Assembly (NCBI GenBank): GCA_013398015.1 | Contig: VZRR01002856.1 | Span: 434,001-498,000 of the forward strand | Direction of reading: 5' to 3' | Source: Oreocharis arfaki | Taxonomy: Eukaryota; Chordata; Aves; Passeriformes; Paramythiidae | Length of the DNA stretch: 64,000 nucleotides | In this document: piece by piece, positions 1 to 11,339 of the stretch | Layout of the letters: each line of letters starts with the position of its first letter | Numbering within the stretch: position 1 is the stretch's first letter | The notes under the pieces: model-generated | Databases searched by the model: none | The model's input: only the letters and a program-made list of their open reading frames with translations | Told to the model about the DNA's origin: nothing | Position numbers and translations under genes: made by a program

Positions 1-2020
1 GACATACATCAGACAAGAGTGAACAGTGGATTATTAATACCTTGGGCATTGTTGACACAAGTTCAACTCTGATGGCAGGAAAACAAAAGAAAGGTAGAAA
101 CCTAAAAAACAGTCTTTATTTTACATAAATTTCATTGTTAATATTTGACTTTAGACTCCCTCTACTAAGCAACTTCCAGCTGTGTGTCCTTTTTCTTGTC
201 TTGCATGATGAACTCCTGAATGTATTTGAAAACTAACAAGTCATCTCTCACCATCTGGAAGAAACACCTAGCTTGGATCCATATTAGAAAAGACCTCGTA
301 TCAGGGACTCCAACTCTGAGTGTACAAGCCCAGCCAAAGCTTCACAATCCTCACCTGCCCTCTATGGTTTGTAAGGAGGTTTCACACTGCAGTAGACTGA
401 GTCATATGAGATGTGAATTTGCAAGAAAATTTGAATGACTGCAAAGAGACTGTTGTTGCCATTTGAAGCAGAAATGCATCACCTGCTACAGCTCAGTTTC
501 TAAACAAATGCCTATTGTTATATGACAATACAAATGATATTTTCAGTCAAGAAAAAATTAGTGACAGAATTTGGCAGATCACTTTGCAATGGTGTATGGG
601 CCACTGGAATACGTATTATTTCCTATGAATAATGAAGAGCAGTTTTAAGAATCTAAGAATTAGAATAAGCTTTATAATTAATTTCAGCCCTGAGTTTGGT
701 CCACAGGAAGTATGATGCAAACTCATGTGAGCTTTATTTGCCTCACTACAACTCCTTCCTAACAGCAATTTGCACATAGAAGGATCTATGTGAGTCAGGT
801 CATTCTTTCTTAATGAATAGGAAGAGTTCAGCTTGCTCCCATTGATTTCCACCATTAGTGAAACTTTTTGGCTTTCCGTGCTCTTCTGGTCTGTGTTGAG
901 TATTATTTACCACTGGCATATCTGATTGCATCTGCGTGCTTTCTCTAGGTCATTTCTGAGTTTTCATGTGGTTACGACATTTTTCAGCATATGAGTCACT
1001 GCAAGAAGTACAGTGTGTGCACTGGAGTCAAACCAGGAAAGGACAGCTGCAAATGATACCAAAGGAAGATACGAATTCTCATGACACTAAATGAACTGAT
1101 ATGGGGACTGTTCAGTTAATTATATCAAGATAAACAGAAAAAAGCCAACATATGCAAAGATTAAGGCGTTAGGCATGATCTTCAGTCACCATCCCATTTC
1201 TCTGAAAATAGGGTTACCATGGCTCTGTCTGGAATTTCCAAGGCTTTCAGGAAGCTGGGGCCTGTCAGGAAGGCTCTACATATGCAAACAGGTTTGGTGC
1301 TTGAGTTGCACAGTCAGCATAGCCTGGAAATATCCAGCTTACTCCAATTTTAGGTAAGCTGAACTGCCATATGTTGATATATGAATGACAATGGCAGATA
1401 CTTTGCAGCTATGGAAATACTGCTCTGACACAACCAGTGTGCATTCCAGTAATTGAGTGAAAAATTCAAAATTATGTGGGGGAAAGATCTTGGGAAACTC
1501 TGATGTATGATAACACTGCTTGGGAAAAACAGTAACCCTCTGTAAAGGAAGCAGAGTTACATAGAAGAATGTATAGAGCACTTTCTCCTTTTCAGACGTA
1601 CGTGATTATTCTGCTGCAACACAAGTCATTAGGATGTAACTATCTGAGTCAGTCAGAGGTGATAGCACACACAGAGCCTTGCTTGTCCATGCTGATTACC
1701 TGGTAGTGCTTTTTCACTCCAATTCACAGCCTAGAAGGCTTTCTAATTACATCTCACCCTAAGGACTGCTTCCAAGTCTGCATGGAGACAGTGAGGTTGG
1801 CTCCCTCTACCACACTATCCACACTCCTTCAACTCTCTCTAGGCAGAATTTGAACCCCCAAGGCTCCCATGCTCTCTTATGCCACAACCCAGTCACTAGC
1901 TATGTGAGGTCATCTTCTATGCCATACCATTCTAGTGACCTGCAGCACAATTCTCGTGTTCTCTGAGACAGTTCGAACTGGAAAAAAACCACACATTAAC
2001 TAATAGTTTGGTCTGCAAAG
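1..2020. other. anonymous AT-rich DNA, no gene seen
   Basis: Open frames here are short (60-80 codons), overlap on both strands and show no recognisable domain. I see no repeat family, RNA gene or long low-complexity tract. It is compatible with intron or intergenic sequence. Confidence 0.6.
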
Positions 2021-2287
2021 CTACGACACAAGGCCCACAATTGATCCAGAGGTTATGTTACTCGGACATGAGTAGCAGGTGCAGAAGGTGTTATCCCTAA
2101 ACAGCTTGAATACGTGGCAGTCGCACCCCTTGGCCTCAGGCTCGGGGACTGCTTGCTGGCACCCTTTATTCAGCAGGATCCTTTGGGCAAAGATGTGCAC
2201 CTTCGTACATTTAGAGGTCACCAACACCAGCACACTAAATCTGAGCAAAATACTTATATCCATAAGCTGTCTTTCTGATCCAAACAT
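2021..2287 (-). CDS. unassigned 88-codon cysteine-rich ORF, doubtful
   Basis: I do not recognise this product. The minus-strand frame has a hydrophobic N-terminal stretch (about residues 12-24, LLRFSVLVLV core). A cysteine-rich remainder follows, with seven Cys between residues 27 and 74 including GCDC and FCTCYSC. That gives it the outline of a small secreted peptide. The segment is also somewhat GC-richer than its flanks. Against a real gene, an overlapping 100-codon frame exists on the plus strand, no family matches, and ORFs of this length are expected by chance in 64 kb. An acceptor-like TTTTGCTCAG lies inside the frame, so it could instead be part of a spliced exon. Most likely it is not coding. 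Confidence 0.12.
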   Translation of the reverse strand: MFGSERQLMDISILLRFSVLVLVTSKCTKVHIFAQRILLNKGCQQAVPEPEAKGCDCHVFKLFRDNTFCTCYSCPSNITSGSIVGLVS

Positions 2288-4907
2288 AAGTCCCTTTTTC
2301 CTTTCTGGAAATTGCCTGAGCTATCCTGCAAATAGTATGCCAACAGTGTCCTTCCAGGCAGCGTTTCAGCATCAAGGATAACATCACTGTGGTGCTTGTA
2401 CCCTGACCCTACGGAGCTTTCCCTGTAGCCTGTGAGGGCATTTATAAGCCAGTGCGGGTGTTGTGCTATGGAGAAGCCAGGAAATCCTGTGTACTCTGTC
2501 TTTTAGAAAGTCACCTGGTCATTTCTATTCTATGTTCAGGCAGATGTCGCTGCGCAAACTGAGTAAGATAAAAAAAGGTTCGTTGAGCACTTACCTCTGC
2601 CCGTGATGGGGTGTGTGGGATGCACTTGTCATGGCAAACTACAGCTTTCACTCAGTCAATCAACACATACAATGTTTGAAGCCATTACAATTGAAAAACC
2701 ATCTGGAACGTGTTGATTTGTACTTGCTTGTTTTTAAATTTTTCATTTAATGGCTAATAACTAATGTAATCTGTTCAGTAGAGTGCCACACAGATTTTAC
2801 CATGTGACAAGACCAAACCTTTTTGAAGCCTAGGACATTTTTAAAAGCACAACAGAATATTAGTATAATCTACCACTGAAAATTGAGTGTGCAGATTCTG
2901 AACACTGAAAAACCAGTTTAAGCCACGTTAGCCAAATGCAGTAGAGAAAAGGTAAGAATATAATTAAGTCAATATCCTGTTTCAATGTTCGTAAGCATCC
3001 CAGCATATTTTAAAGGCATTTGAACTGAAACACTATTAAGAAATTAAGCAGTTTTAAAATTTGAGACAGAGGCATAGGGCAAAAAAAGGGTCCATAGAAA
3101 AATATATAGGATGTGTTTCGTGGTATTTTGCAAGAAAATCATTAAAATTTAGTAAACCAACGGAACTTACTATATAAAACTTATAAAAACGTTCACATGA
3201 ATTATATTAGTTAGAGAAATATAGAACCTCTCTTCATCAGTGCACCGTATATCACTAGTAATACTCACCAGAACTTTCAGTCTCTAACGGTAATAAATAA
3301 TAAATACTCCTGTTATAACGATTTACTTAGGTCAGTTCCCTTTCCACCGTCCAGCTGTCAGTAATTTCCATATGATCTATACCTAATAATTGTCAGTATT
3401 TCTTCTGCAATTGAAGTTTTTGTATATTCTTTCCCATATTTTTCACAGAACAACTGCTACAAGTTTATCTCATTGTATCTCATGAAAAAATCTGTCCTGA
3501 TCTTGGTACAGTGCTGCAAATAATAATCTCTCAGGCAGGTAATCACAGTGCAACCATCTACATTTAAGTTTTCTCATTTTATAGTGGATTAAGTACAGGT
3601 AGTGTTAACCTAGATGATAATATTTAATCACCCAGGTTATGGATGAGGTGAGAGATTTAGGAAGCGTTCTGGATAATATTATTCACATGCAATGTTTTAT
3701 AAATAAATACACACCAGTATTCATTATAGAAAATTATCTGATGATATGCATTTGCCATGTGAATTTTAGGTCTCAATTAGCTTGCTTTTGGGCATGCCAT
3801 TCTACTCTAAAAAGGCTTTGGAAGCAGAACTAATGTACAGTTTTGTCTTTTCTACCATACTTTTCCCTATTGCATCATATTAAATGACCAGTTTTGTCAG
3901 CCGTATTCAGAAATGTTCCAGTGCAAAATCACACAACTTTTTTGAGTCATTTTTATGAAAAAAAATCCATTTGTCTGAGACTAAGCACAGCAATAGATTA
4001 AAATAATTTCTGATTTGGGGTGAAAGCAATATATCTGCTCTTTATTTTCACTCTGGGGGTCACAGACCAAAGGAAATGATCATCCCCTTCTCTCTATACA
4101 CATATTCTTGACAGCTGGATAATGAGAGATTTTTCTTTAAAAGTTCGTGTAACACATAAATTAGAGAAAAATTACTGACTACTTTATTCTTCACCATCTT
4201 TTGCAAAGGGAACTTTGCTTCCCACAATGGAAGGACAAGACTTGGCTGGAAGGATAATTCTCTCACTCTTAATGTCTCACAGGAGTGAAATATTAAAAAA
4301 CTCAGGTCAACTCCCTCCCCACTTGATGAAGGAAACACTAATTAAACGACTGGATAAATTTAAAAAAAGAATATCTTTTATTTTCTAGAATCCCCATTTT
4401 CTAAATTAACAATAATGGTAAAGGACAAAATAATGTCAAACCTTTTCTGTTTTACTGAGGATCAGCAGTATTTTCCTAATTCCATGCATGAATCAACAGT
4501 TATTTACTTCATATCCCCTCTTCATTTGAATTCTTCAGAATTCATCTCTGTTTTCTAAAGTATTTTTATGGTAACAGCATTGTGACATGCTCTCATTTAC
4601 TCTCTGGATAGGAGATTCATTACCATGGGGCCTGCTCCGGTCAAAATCTTGCCTCTGCCTGCAGTGGTTCATACCAACATTCCAGATTTAGAGGATACAG
4701 CCCTTTTGAAAAGTGAATTTTCTGTTGCTTAACTTCTCTGTCCCTACTTGAATTAGGTCTCATCCTAACAATAACAAAACCACTAATTATTGAAAGAATA
4801 TCCTCTTAAGCAATCTCATCAGTTTTCATGAAGGGGAAGTCACTATTTTACTACCACCATCACTAAGTTTCATCTATTTTTAAGAAGAAAACACATGCAA
4901 GATTCTT
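2288..4907. other. anonymous AT-rich DNA
   Basis: No gene or repeat family was recognised. A good minus-strand donor (CAGAG|GTAAGTG) occurs at about 2,595, but I found no convincing acceptor paired with it. Short A/T runs are the only other structure. Confidence 0.55.
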
Positions 4908-4985
4908 TTAGTTGGTTGGGGTTTTGGGGTTTGGTGGTTATTTTCTTTGTTTGGGGAATTTTTTTTTTGGTTTGTTTTGGGCTTT
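4908..4985 (+). repeat. G/T-rich low-complexity tract
   Basis: The plus strand is almost only G and T, with GGGGG at 4,917-4,921, GGGG at 4,926-4,929, GGGG at 4,953-4,956 and a run of nine or more T. On the minus strand this reads as a CCAAAA/A-rich stretch, as often left by decayed retroposon tails or expanded simple sequence. No retroposon body is recognisable beside it. Confidence 0.6.
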
Positions 4986-7900
4986 TTCTCACTTAGAATT
5001 GTACTGCTGCTAAAGTATTCAGTTCTAATTAGAAGGTATTTCTTCAGTAAATTTGCACTAAATACAGTGTGTTCCAGGCGCTGTTTTCTGTGTCTTGAAA
5101 TAACTGCCAACAGATTGCAAAACTGCAAGGAAATAAATTAAGAAACAGAAGAATACTTTAAACGACATGTGTTTTTGCAGGAGGGCAGTGCCATCAACCA
5201 GTCTTTATACTTTATCCTTTACATAAAAGGATATCAAGTTCTACCCTAATCCAGTTCAAAAGTTAGAAATATTTTATTAACATGTAACTGCATGATAGGG
5301 ATATAGATTTATATTCTTAGAATAAAAGATTAAAATTATTTTTCAGCTTGCGGTGGTTTCTGAATAATACAAATGGACATAAATGACTGTAAATGCAGCC
5401 CTGGTGCCAGATGAGTCACACAGAGAGCATCTGTGGAGGAGGTGAAACAGAAGCTTCACCCACTTGGCATCGTCCCAGGCTGAGGAGAGCTCCAGCTGGC
5501 CTGTGTCTGCTTGCATGAGTGACACAGGGAATAACACCCCCGTGGTGCCACACAGGCGTGCTTCTCCTGTGGCTTTTAGAGGCCACCAGAAGAATTTATA
5601 GAAGACAGCACCTACCAGTAAAATATCTAGTGTTGTCCAGATATACCATCATTTTTAACCAAAGTGGGTTACTAAAGCATAAAAAACCCATATGTGAAAC
5701 ACCTCCCCAACCCCAAGGAAAACAAGCAACAAAACCAAAACCCAGAAGGGAATCATAGCAAATATTGGTTTTCAGAACTGTATCTTTTCCTCTAGAGTTG
5801 AAGAGTAAATTATTATAACCACCATATACTTTCCTCAAAAGCAGATGCAAAAGCCTTTCAAAACAATTTGATTTGTGATCCAGAAAAATGAGGTAAACAA
5901 CAAACTGCTCTGAATTCATCCATATGAAAATTCTCTTAGATTGCCCCATCGTTTATCAAACAATTGGGAAAGTGCAGGCATTTTTTGCATCAGACATAAA
6001 ATGTAACAACGTTTATTATAAAGTGTATTTCAAATGAGAGACAGTCTGTCTTAGCTTTACACCATGAAATCTTCCGACCACAGTATTTTGAAAAATATCT
6101 TGCAAATATCTTCACGATTCCTCTAAATTTACTATCATACTGTCTTAGGATAAATTTTCTGGCTCTGATTCCATTGTACCAAAGAGTGGATATTTTTTGG
6201 TAAGTAATTGAAATCGCAGTGCTATGAGTTTATTTTAAGCTTTCTGATCTTTTCTGACTACCTGCTAACAACTGAGTGCTGTTGACATGCAAATGTTGAA
6301 TAATAGTCCCACAAACCTAGCAATATAAGTAGTTTCTGAAAATAGGTTGGTTTGTTTGTTTTCTCCCCCATGCCCTCTTGCTATATTTTAGTGACACTCA
6401 CTCATGAAAACAGCAGGAACCCAAATCTGTAGGTGACCCTCCAACTTGAATGGAGTATTGTCAACAGAGAATATTTTAGCCAACAGAGAAATTAGAAAAC
6501 AGGAAAAATGCAGTCCAGCATACCACAGAGAGGGCATTCAGTGCCTTGTATTGAGTGGCATGATTTTAGAAACCTGGTTGTCTGTTTTTACTTACAGTTC
6601 AGAAGACCTTTCTCAGGTCATCCTTAGGTGGGGTGGCGTCTTCCTTTTAATAAACTGTCCTGCACAGAACAGCCACAACTACAAACTTAGATTTATTGAA
6701 ACTGAGCTGCCATTGTTTCATCAGTCTTAAGCTAACTTAAAGACCTCCTCTCAGATGTGATTTTGAACTACTTCATCTTCATTTCTCTAGTGATTATTTA
6801 TTGGTTAGTTTTACAGACACAGACACTTTCAAAGTTTTTTAGCCAACAGACAGCCCAGTGCCTTCAAGATATCTGTTGCTTCAGGGCTGGAGTTCTAGAG
6901 CTTCTCTCCTCTCAAAGTTCTTGAATGTACTTTCCAGAGCACAAGATTGCAATACTTACGTTGGCAACCAAAATGCCTTGCCACTCAAGGCAACACAAGG
7001 AAAAAGGGATAAAATTCAGTAAAGTTCCATTTGCTTGCGTAGGGCTGTGATTTTATTACCGATTCTGGTTCTAGTTTGCCACTTCATCTCTCTGAAATTA
7101 AAACGAGCATATAGTGCAAATGATTCATAGCTGAATAAGTGGCAGTATTATAAATAAGTTTTCTGTCTCCACCTTCAAAATATGTGCATTTCCATAAGAG
7201 TACTCTACAAGCAAAACAAAGACTATGGCTTTGATATGCATAAGACAAAAGCAGTCCGGGGTCTTAGAAATGCATCTGTTGACTGAGGTTTTAAATCATG
7301 TTAGGTATTCCTGTCTGTGCAGCATTGCCACAAAGCAGAATTATCTTGCAAGCCTTGCTTTGACACTTCTCATTTCAATGTAATAATCTAATCTGCAAAC
7401 TGCTGTTATAAATTAGGGATGCTTTACATAAATGGAGGTAATTTAGAGAAGTCCTCTGACTACAAACAGAAAAAATATCTGTGATGACCCTGATATTCCC
7501 TACTTTGAAAGAACAACCATCATATTTTAAAGATGAGTGCTATTTGTATTTGTGTGACAGAGTATTGATAGATTTAATGAATTTTGTTTTTAAAGGGATG
7601 ACTTTGATGCAAGAAAACTGTTTTATACAAACTTTTACGTAGGTAATTTTGAGTTCTTGAGAATATTAATTCATGTTCTTTTTCTTTTATTTAGGCATAG
7701 CTCATCAAGTTAACAGACTGAGGAAAAAGATCTGTCATGACTGAATAACTCATCTATTCTGTCTTCACATAAATAAAACCCAAAGACAAATAAAAACAGC
7801 AGAACCAGGGAGTATGTTGGTAAAATCAGGCTGTGTATGGCTGTCTGGCACCAAAACACAATCCAGTCTTCATGCATGACTCCAACCCCTACCTTGCAAT

Positions 7901-8003
7901 AGACATGAACCAAAATATCTAGTCAGTCAAACAATAAATACTGAGGTTTTAAAAACTAGATCCAAATTCATCAGGCCTATTTCTATTTGAGGCACAGCAA
8001 TTT
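4986..8003. other. anonymous AT-rich DNA
   Basis: No gene or repeat family was recognised. ORFs of 94 and 117 codons in this stretch are featureless and overlap other frames. Isolated splice-donor-like sites occur (for example GTAAGT near 6,200) but without a convincing partner. Confidence 0.55.
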
Positions 8004-8037
8004 TAATATGCTAATGAAATTAATATGCTGATGGAAT
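8004..8037 (+). repeat. 17-bp tandem duplication with octamer-like cores
   Basis: Two adjacent 17-mers (8,004-8,020 and 8,021-8,037) differ at two positions, both A/G. Each holds an ATGCTRAT core resembling POU/octamer sites (canonical ATGCAAAT) and a TAAT half-site. The repeat is directly visible; regulatory function is only inferred. Confidence 0.7.
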
Positions 8038-10011
8038 GTAGTTGACTTGATATATTTCTTTCGCTACTGATATCTTGTCTGTGAGCCTATTCCTTCCACA
8101 GCATAGCCAGCAGGGAATTCAAGGTAAACACATTACCACAGCAAATTGCCAAGACAAACTGAGAAAATAATTAGTATCAGGCAAAACACAGACAATCCTA
8201 GACTCTGTGCATTTAAAGAACAGCCTCCAGGACTGTACAAATTATTTCACTATTAAAGAAAATACTTGTTCCAATAGAAATAAAAAACACAAGAAGGAAT
8301 GAGGTTACGAGTCCCTACAGAGTACTAGCACCTGCTCCCAGCAGCTGGAGTGCAAGAAACAGGAAAATTATGTTTATTTAAGTCACTATGAAGAGACTCA
8401 ATTGTGTCTAAGCTTCTAAATATTATTTTAATGATTTAATAAGATTCTCTTCATCAGGCTGACTTGTACAATCAGGAACAAAATTCAGCTATTCTTCCTG
8501 CTTTTTGTGGAGGCATTTGAAAACATTGAAAATACTGGAATGTAGAGAAACTGACTTGCATGAGTCTCATTGAATATTGGAAGGAATGGAGGGCTGTTTG
8601 TGGCTGTCCTGGTCCCCGCTGAGGACAACAGCCCACCCCTGGGCCTGTGCAGCCATTTGTAAAGCCCTTGGCTGCAGTGTTACCTACATGGCTTCAAAGA
8701 CACCTACAACAACAGATCTCCTGCTTTGAGAGCATAAATTCCACCTGTGGGCACTTTTCCTCCATTGGCTGTGGATGCTGATCAGGGCTTCACCAGTTAC
8801 GTTGACGGGGCAAGCAGCCTTTTACCAATCTAGCAGAATTGTTCTGCTATATCCATTTGGCAGTCTTAAACACTTTTCTTTCCCATTTGCTACCAGATCA
8901 TTACTTTTGGCATAATTTCCTCCTGAATTAATTCTTTCAGTAATTTTGAAAATATTGTCATAAAAATCAGATGCTTTAAAGGAACAAATATGTGCCTTTT
9001 TTGGCTGTTAATCTTTGTAGAGATATTAATTTCCACTGTGATTCTGGACCAATAGCCATCCTTCCTGGAATACAGATGACGGACTACAGGAATTTTCTTC
9101 AGCAGCTACATGGACCTTTTTATTAGACCGTGGGTATTGCAACATAATTACTCTGTTAATAATCAAATTTGGCCTTCCACAACACATGACTTTCTCAAAT
9201 TTGAGAGATGTCCATTTTCAGCATCTAAGCATCTTGACATTTCCATTATGGTTCTAATAGTTTTCAAAGAGTCTGTCTATCTAATTACCAAGCACTAAGT
9301 ACCAAGAACAAAGTGGAAATCTTCGTCTTGAAATGATCATATGAGCATTATGAAGGGAAACCAAAGTGCTCCTTCTCACACAAAATCTTGCCTCCTTGCC
9401 AAAAGCGATATATTCCGAGTAATAAAATTTAAGAAAAAGAATCCCATGGGGAAATTTCCTACACATAGTAGAATACTTTGCAAAGTTTCTTCTATTGGAT
9501 TTTACAGTCACTGCATAGCAGAGAAAACCATGTGAAACTGAAGTAAACAGATGACTAACTTGCCAAAAATACCAGCCTCCTAAAACCAAAGCTACAACCC
9601 AGGTCACAGTGAAGTACTCAAGCTAACAGTAACAACATTTTACACATCCCTTGATGCTAGGAATTTTACAGATGATGGATCTTCTGGATAAAAAAAACTT
9701 GCTGTCCACTAAAATCAGGAATAAATACCCTACAACTGATGAAAATTCTGGCTCCAGGGCCTGGTTTTTAATAGATTTACAGAGGCAGGGTGTGTCAAAA
9801 GCTTGGGGAAGCCCAGCCACACACCCACTTTCCATACACCATGAGCTATGTGGACATGAGTTGGCATTACACAGTGGTAAAGCCCAAAGAGAAGTGGTGG
9901 CCATTTGCCCTCTAGTTTGGTTCAGAGCACAAATAGAAGCATGAGCAGCAAAAGCAGCTCATGAAAGCTACAGAGATACACTGACTGCAGCTACGCTCAG
10001 CTACAGTCCTG
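8038..10011. other. anonymous DNA with a GC-richer patch
   Basis: Mostly AT-rich. A GC-richer segment at about 8,585-8,815 (with CCCACCCCTGGGCC and similar) stands out from its surroundings. I could not match it to CR1 or an LTR. ORFs of 93-108 codons near 9.3-9.9 kb overlap on opposite strands and show no domain. Confidence 0.5.
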
Positions 10012-10536
10012 ATGCTCCTGCTGTACTGCTGGTGCTGCAACTTCCAAGCTGATGTTTTCCTTTTCCTTTGCTCTTCCATACCTTCACATTTTTTATTTTA
10101 CATGCCCTCTAAAACTCATTTCTGCATCAAAATCTTGTTCTGACTGGACATTGTCTGGTTTTCTAGGAGACAGAAGAGGTAGACGGAGAACAGCGAATGA
10201 GACAGACCTCAGTGTACTGGTCATTCCCAAGGAGAGAAGAAGCCACACCTATAGTTCAGAATCACAGACTTTGTGNATGCTCCTGCTGTACTGCTGGTGC
10301 TGCAACTTCCAAGCTGATGTTTTCCTTTTCCTTTGCTCTTCCATACCTTCACATTTTTTATTTTACATGCCCTCTAAAACTCATTTCTGCATCAAAATCT
10401 TCTTCTGACTGGACATTGTCTGGTTTTCTAGGAGACAGAAGAGGTAGACGGAGAACAGAGAATGAGACAGACCTCAGTGTACTGGTCATTCCCAAGGAGA
10501 GAAGAAGCCACACCTGTAGTTCAGAATCACAGACTT
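10012..10536 (+). repeat. 265-bp tandem duplication around a single N (probable assembly artefact)
   Basis: Bases 10,012-10,271 recur at 10,277-10,536 with an exact offset of 265. I counted three substitutions: TTGTTC/TTCTTC, AACAGCG/AACAGAG and CCTATAG/CCTGTAG. The only ambiguous base in the window, N at 10,276, lies at the boundary, and the last four bases before it (TGTG) do not match the second copy. Some assemblers write a minimal N where two contig ends overlap but are not merged. Two haplotypes or a low-quality contig end would explain the few differences. The alternative is a recent true tandem duplication. The 118- and 117-codon frames across it come from the duplication and are not genes. 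Confidence 0.92.
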
Positions 10537-11275
10537 ACAGATGCAGATAAGGAATGGAAGTGTTCTGCAGAGATTGCCTGGTCCTGCCCATGGCATTTGG
10601 CCAGATGTCTGCCCAACCTGCTCTCACAAAGCTTCAATCAGGGAATCTCTGCAGTTTTCCTACAAAAACATCTCCATTGCTTTTCTCTGTTTTCCAAAAC
10701 ATTTCCCCAGTGTGCATTATGAATCTCCTTCGCTGCAGTTTGTATCTACCACATCAGATAGGTTCTAAAAGGTACTTGGAACAGGATCTCTTGCCTCTCC
10801 CCCACCTCCCTCCACCACCTTCTACATTTATACATTTATATTTTTTCTCAGTGTTCCCTTCCCTACAGTAGGGAATCCTACTTTCTTCAATTTTTTACTT
10901 ATACTTCAGGCTTCTTTTCATATCTCCTAAAATGTGAGAGATCTCCTTGGCAGCCTCCACCTTGTTCTTATACATTGTTTTAAAAGCAAAGCCTGGATGG
11001 GAATGCAGCCCTCTTGCTGAAGTCCTTAAACGGCTCTCTGTTCTCACTAGTTTTGAGATGAAAAATGCAAAGCAAGGTTTTGTAGTGCTAAAAGTACAAT
11101 AACAAAGTCATTCTATTTCTTTTCCCCATTGTTTTCTTCTACTAGAGATGTATTCTTGTTTATGGTCTGTTGCATTTCTGAATTGCCATTGATGTAGGTC
11201 TAGTTTTAAATAAGATAATTATTTGAGTTTTGAGAGTTAGACCACTAAATTAGTGTGTTCTTGTCTTTCCTGCAG
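10537..11275. other. anonymous DNA, pyrimidine-rich in part
   Basis: Three overlapping plus-strand ORFs (75-105 codons) at 10.46-10.87 kb share the same bases in different frames and show no domain. A C/T-rich stretch with CCTCCC and CCACC lies at about 10,790-10,830. No repeat family was recognised. Confidence 0.5.
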
Positions 11276-11339
11276 AAATCCACAACCTTAACCAAGCAAC
11301 ACAATCAGAAGACTTTCAATGTAAAACAAGTACTCCAAG
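11276..11339 (+). other. candidate internal exon (64 bp)
   Basis: The left flank is a strong acceptor, TTCTTGTCTTTCCTGCAG ending at 11,275, with a branch-like CTAAAT about 25 bases upstream. The right flank is CCAAG|GTAACA, an acceptable donor. Two of the three frames are open. I do not recognise either peptide. It could be an exon of an unknown gene, a lncRNA exon or a chance pairing of splice motifs. Its 64-nt length leaves two bases over in the frame that joins to the candidate exon at 30,481. Confidence 0.2.

Noticed and set aside
5343..5440. Exon-like segment after ATTATTTTTCAG, with GAG|GTGAAAC donor
   Set aside because: Acceptor tract is short and AT-rich, frames are interrupted, and a minus-strand ORF covers the same bases. 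Signals too weak.
6950..6995. 24-nt minus-strand microexon with GTAAGTATT donor
   Set aside because: The acceptor would end in GAG, which is rarely used.
10052..10550. 118- and 117-codon plus-strand ORFs
   Set aside because: Both lie on the duplicated 265-bp unit and cross the N. The similarity between them is due to the duplication, not to a gene family.
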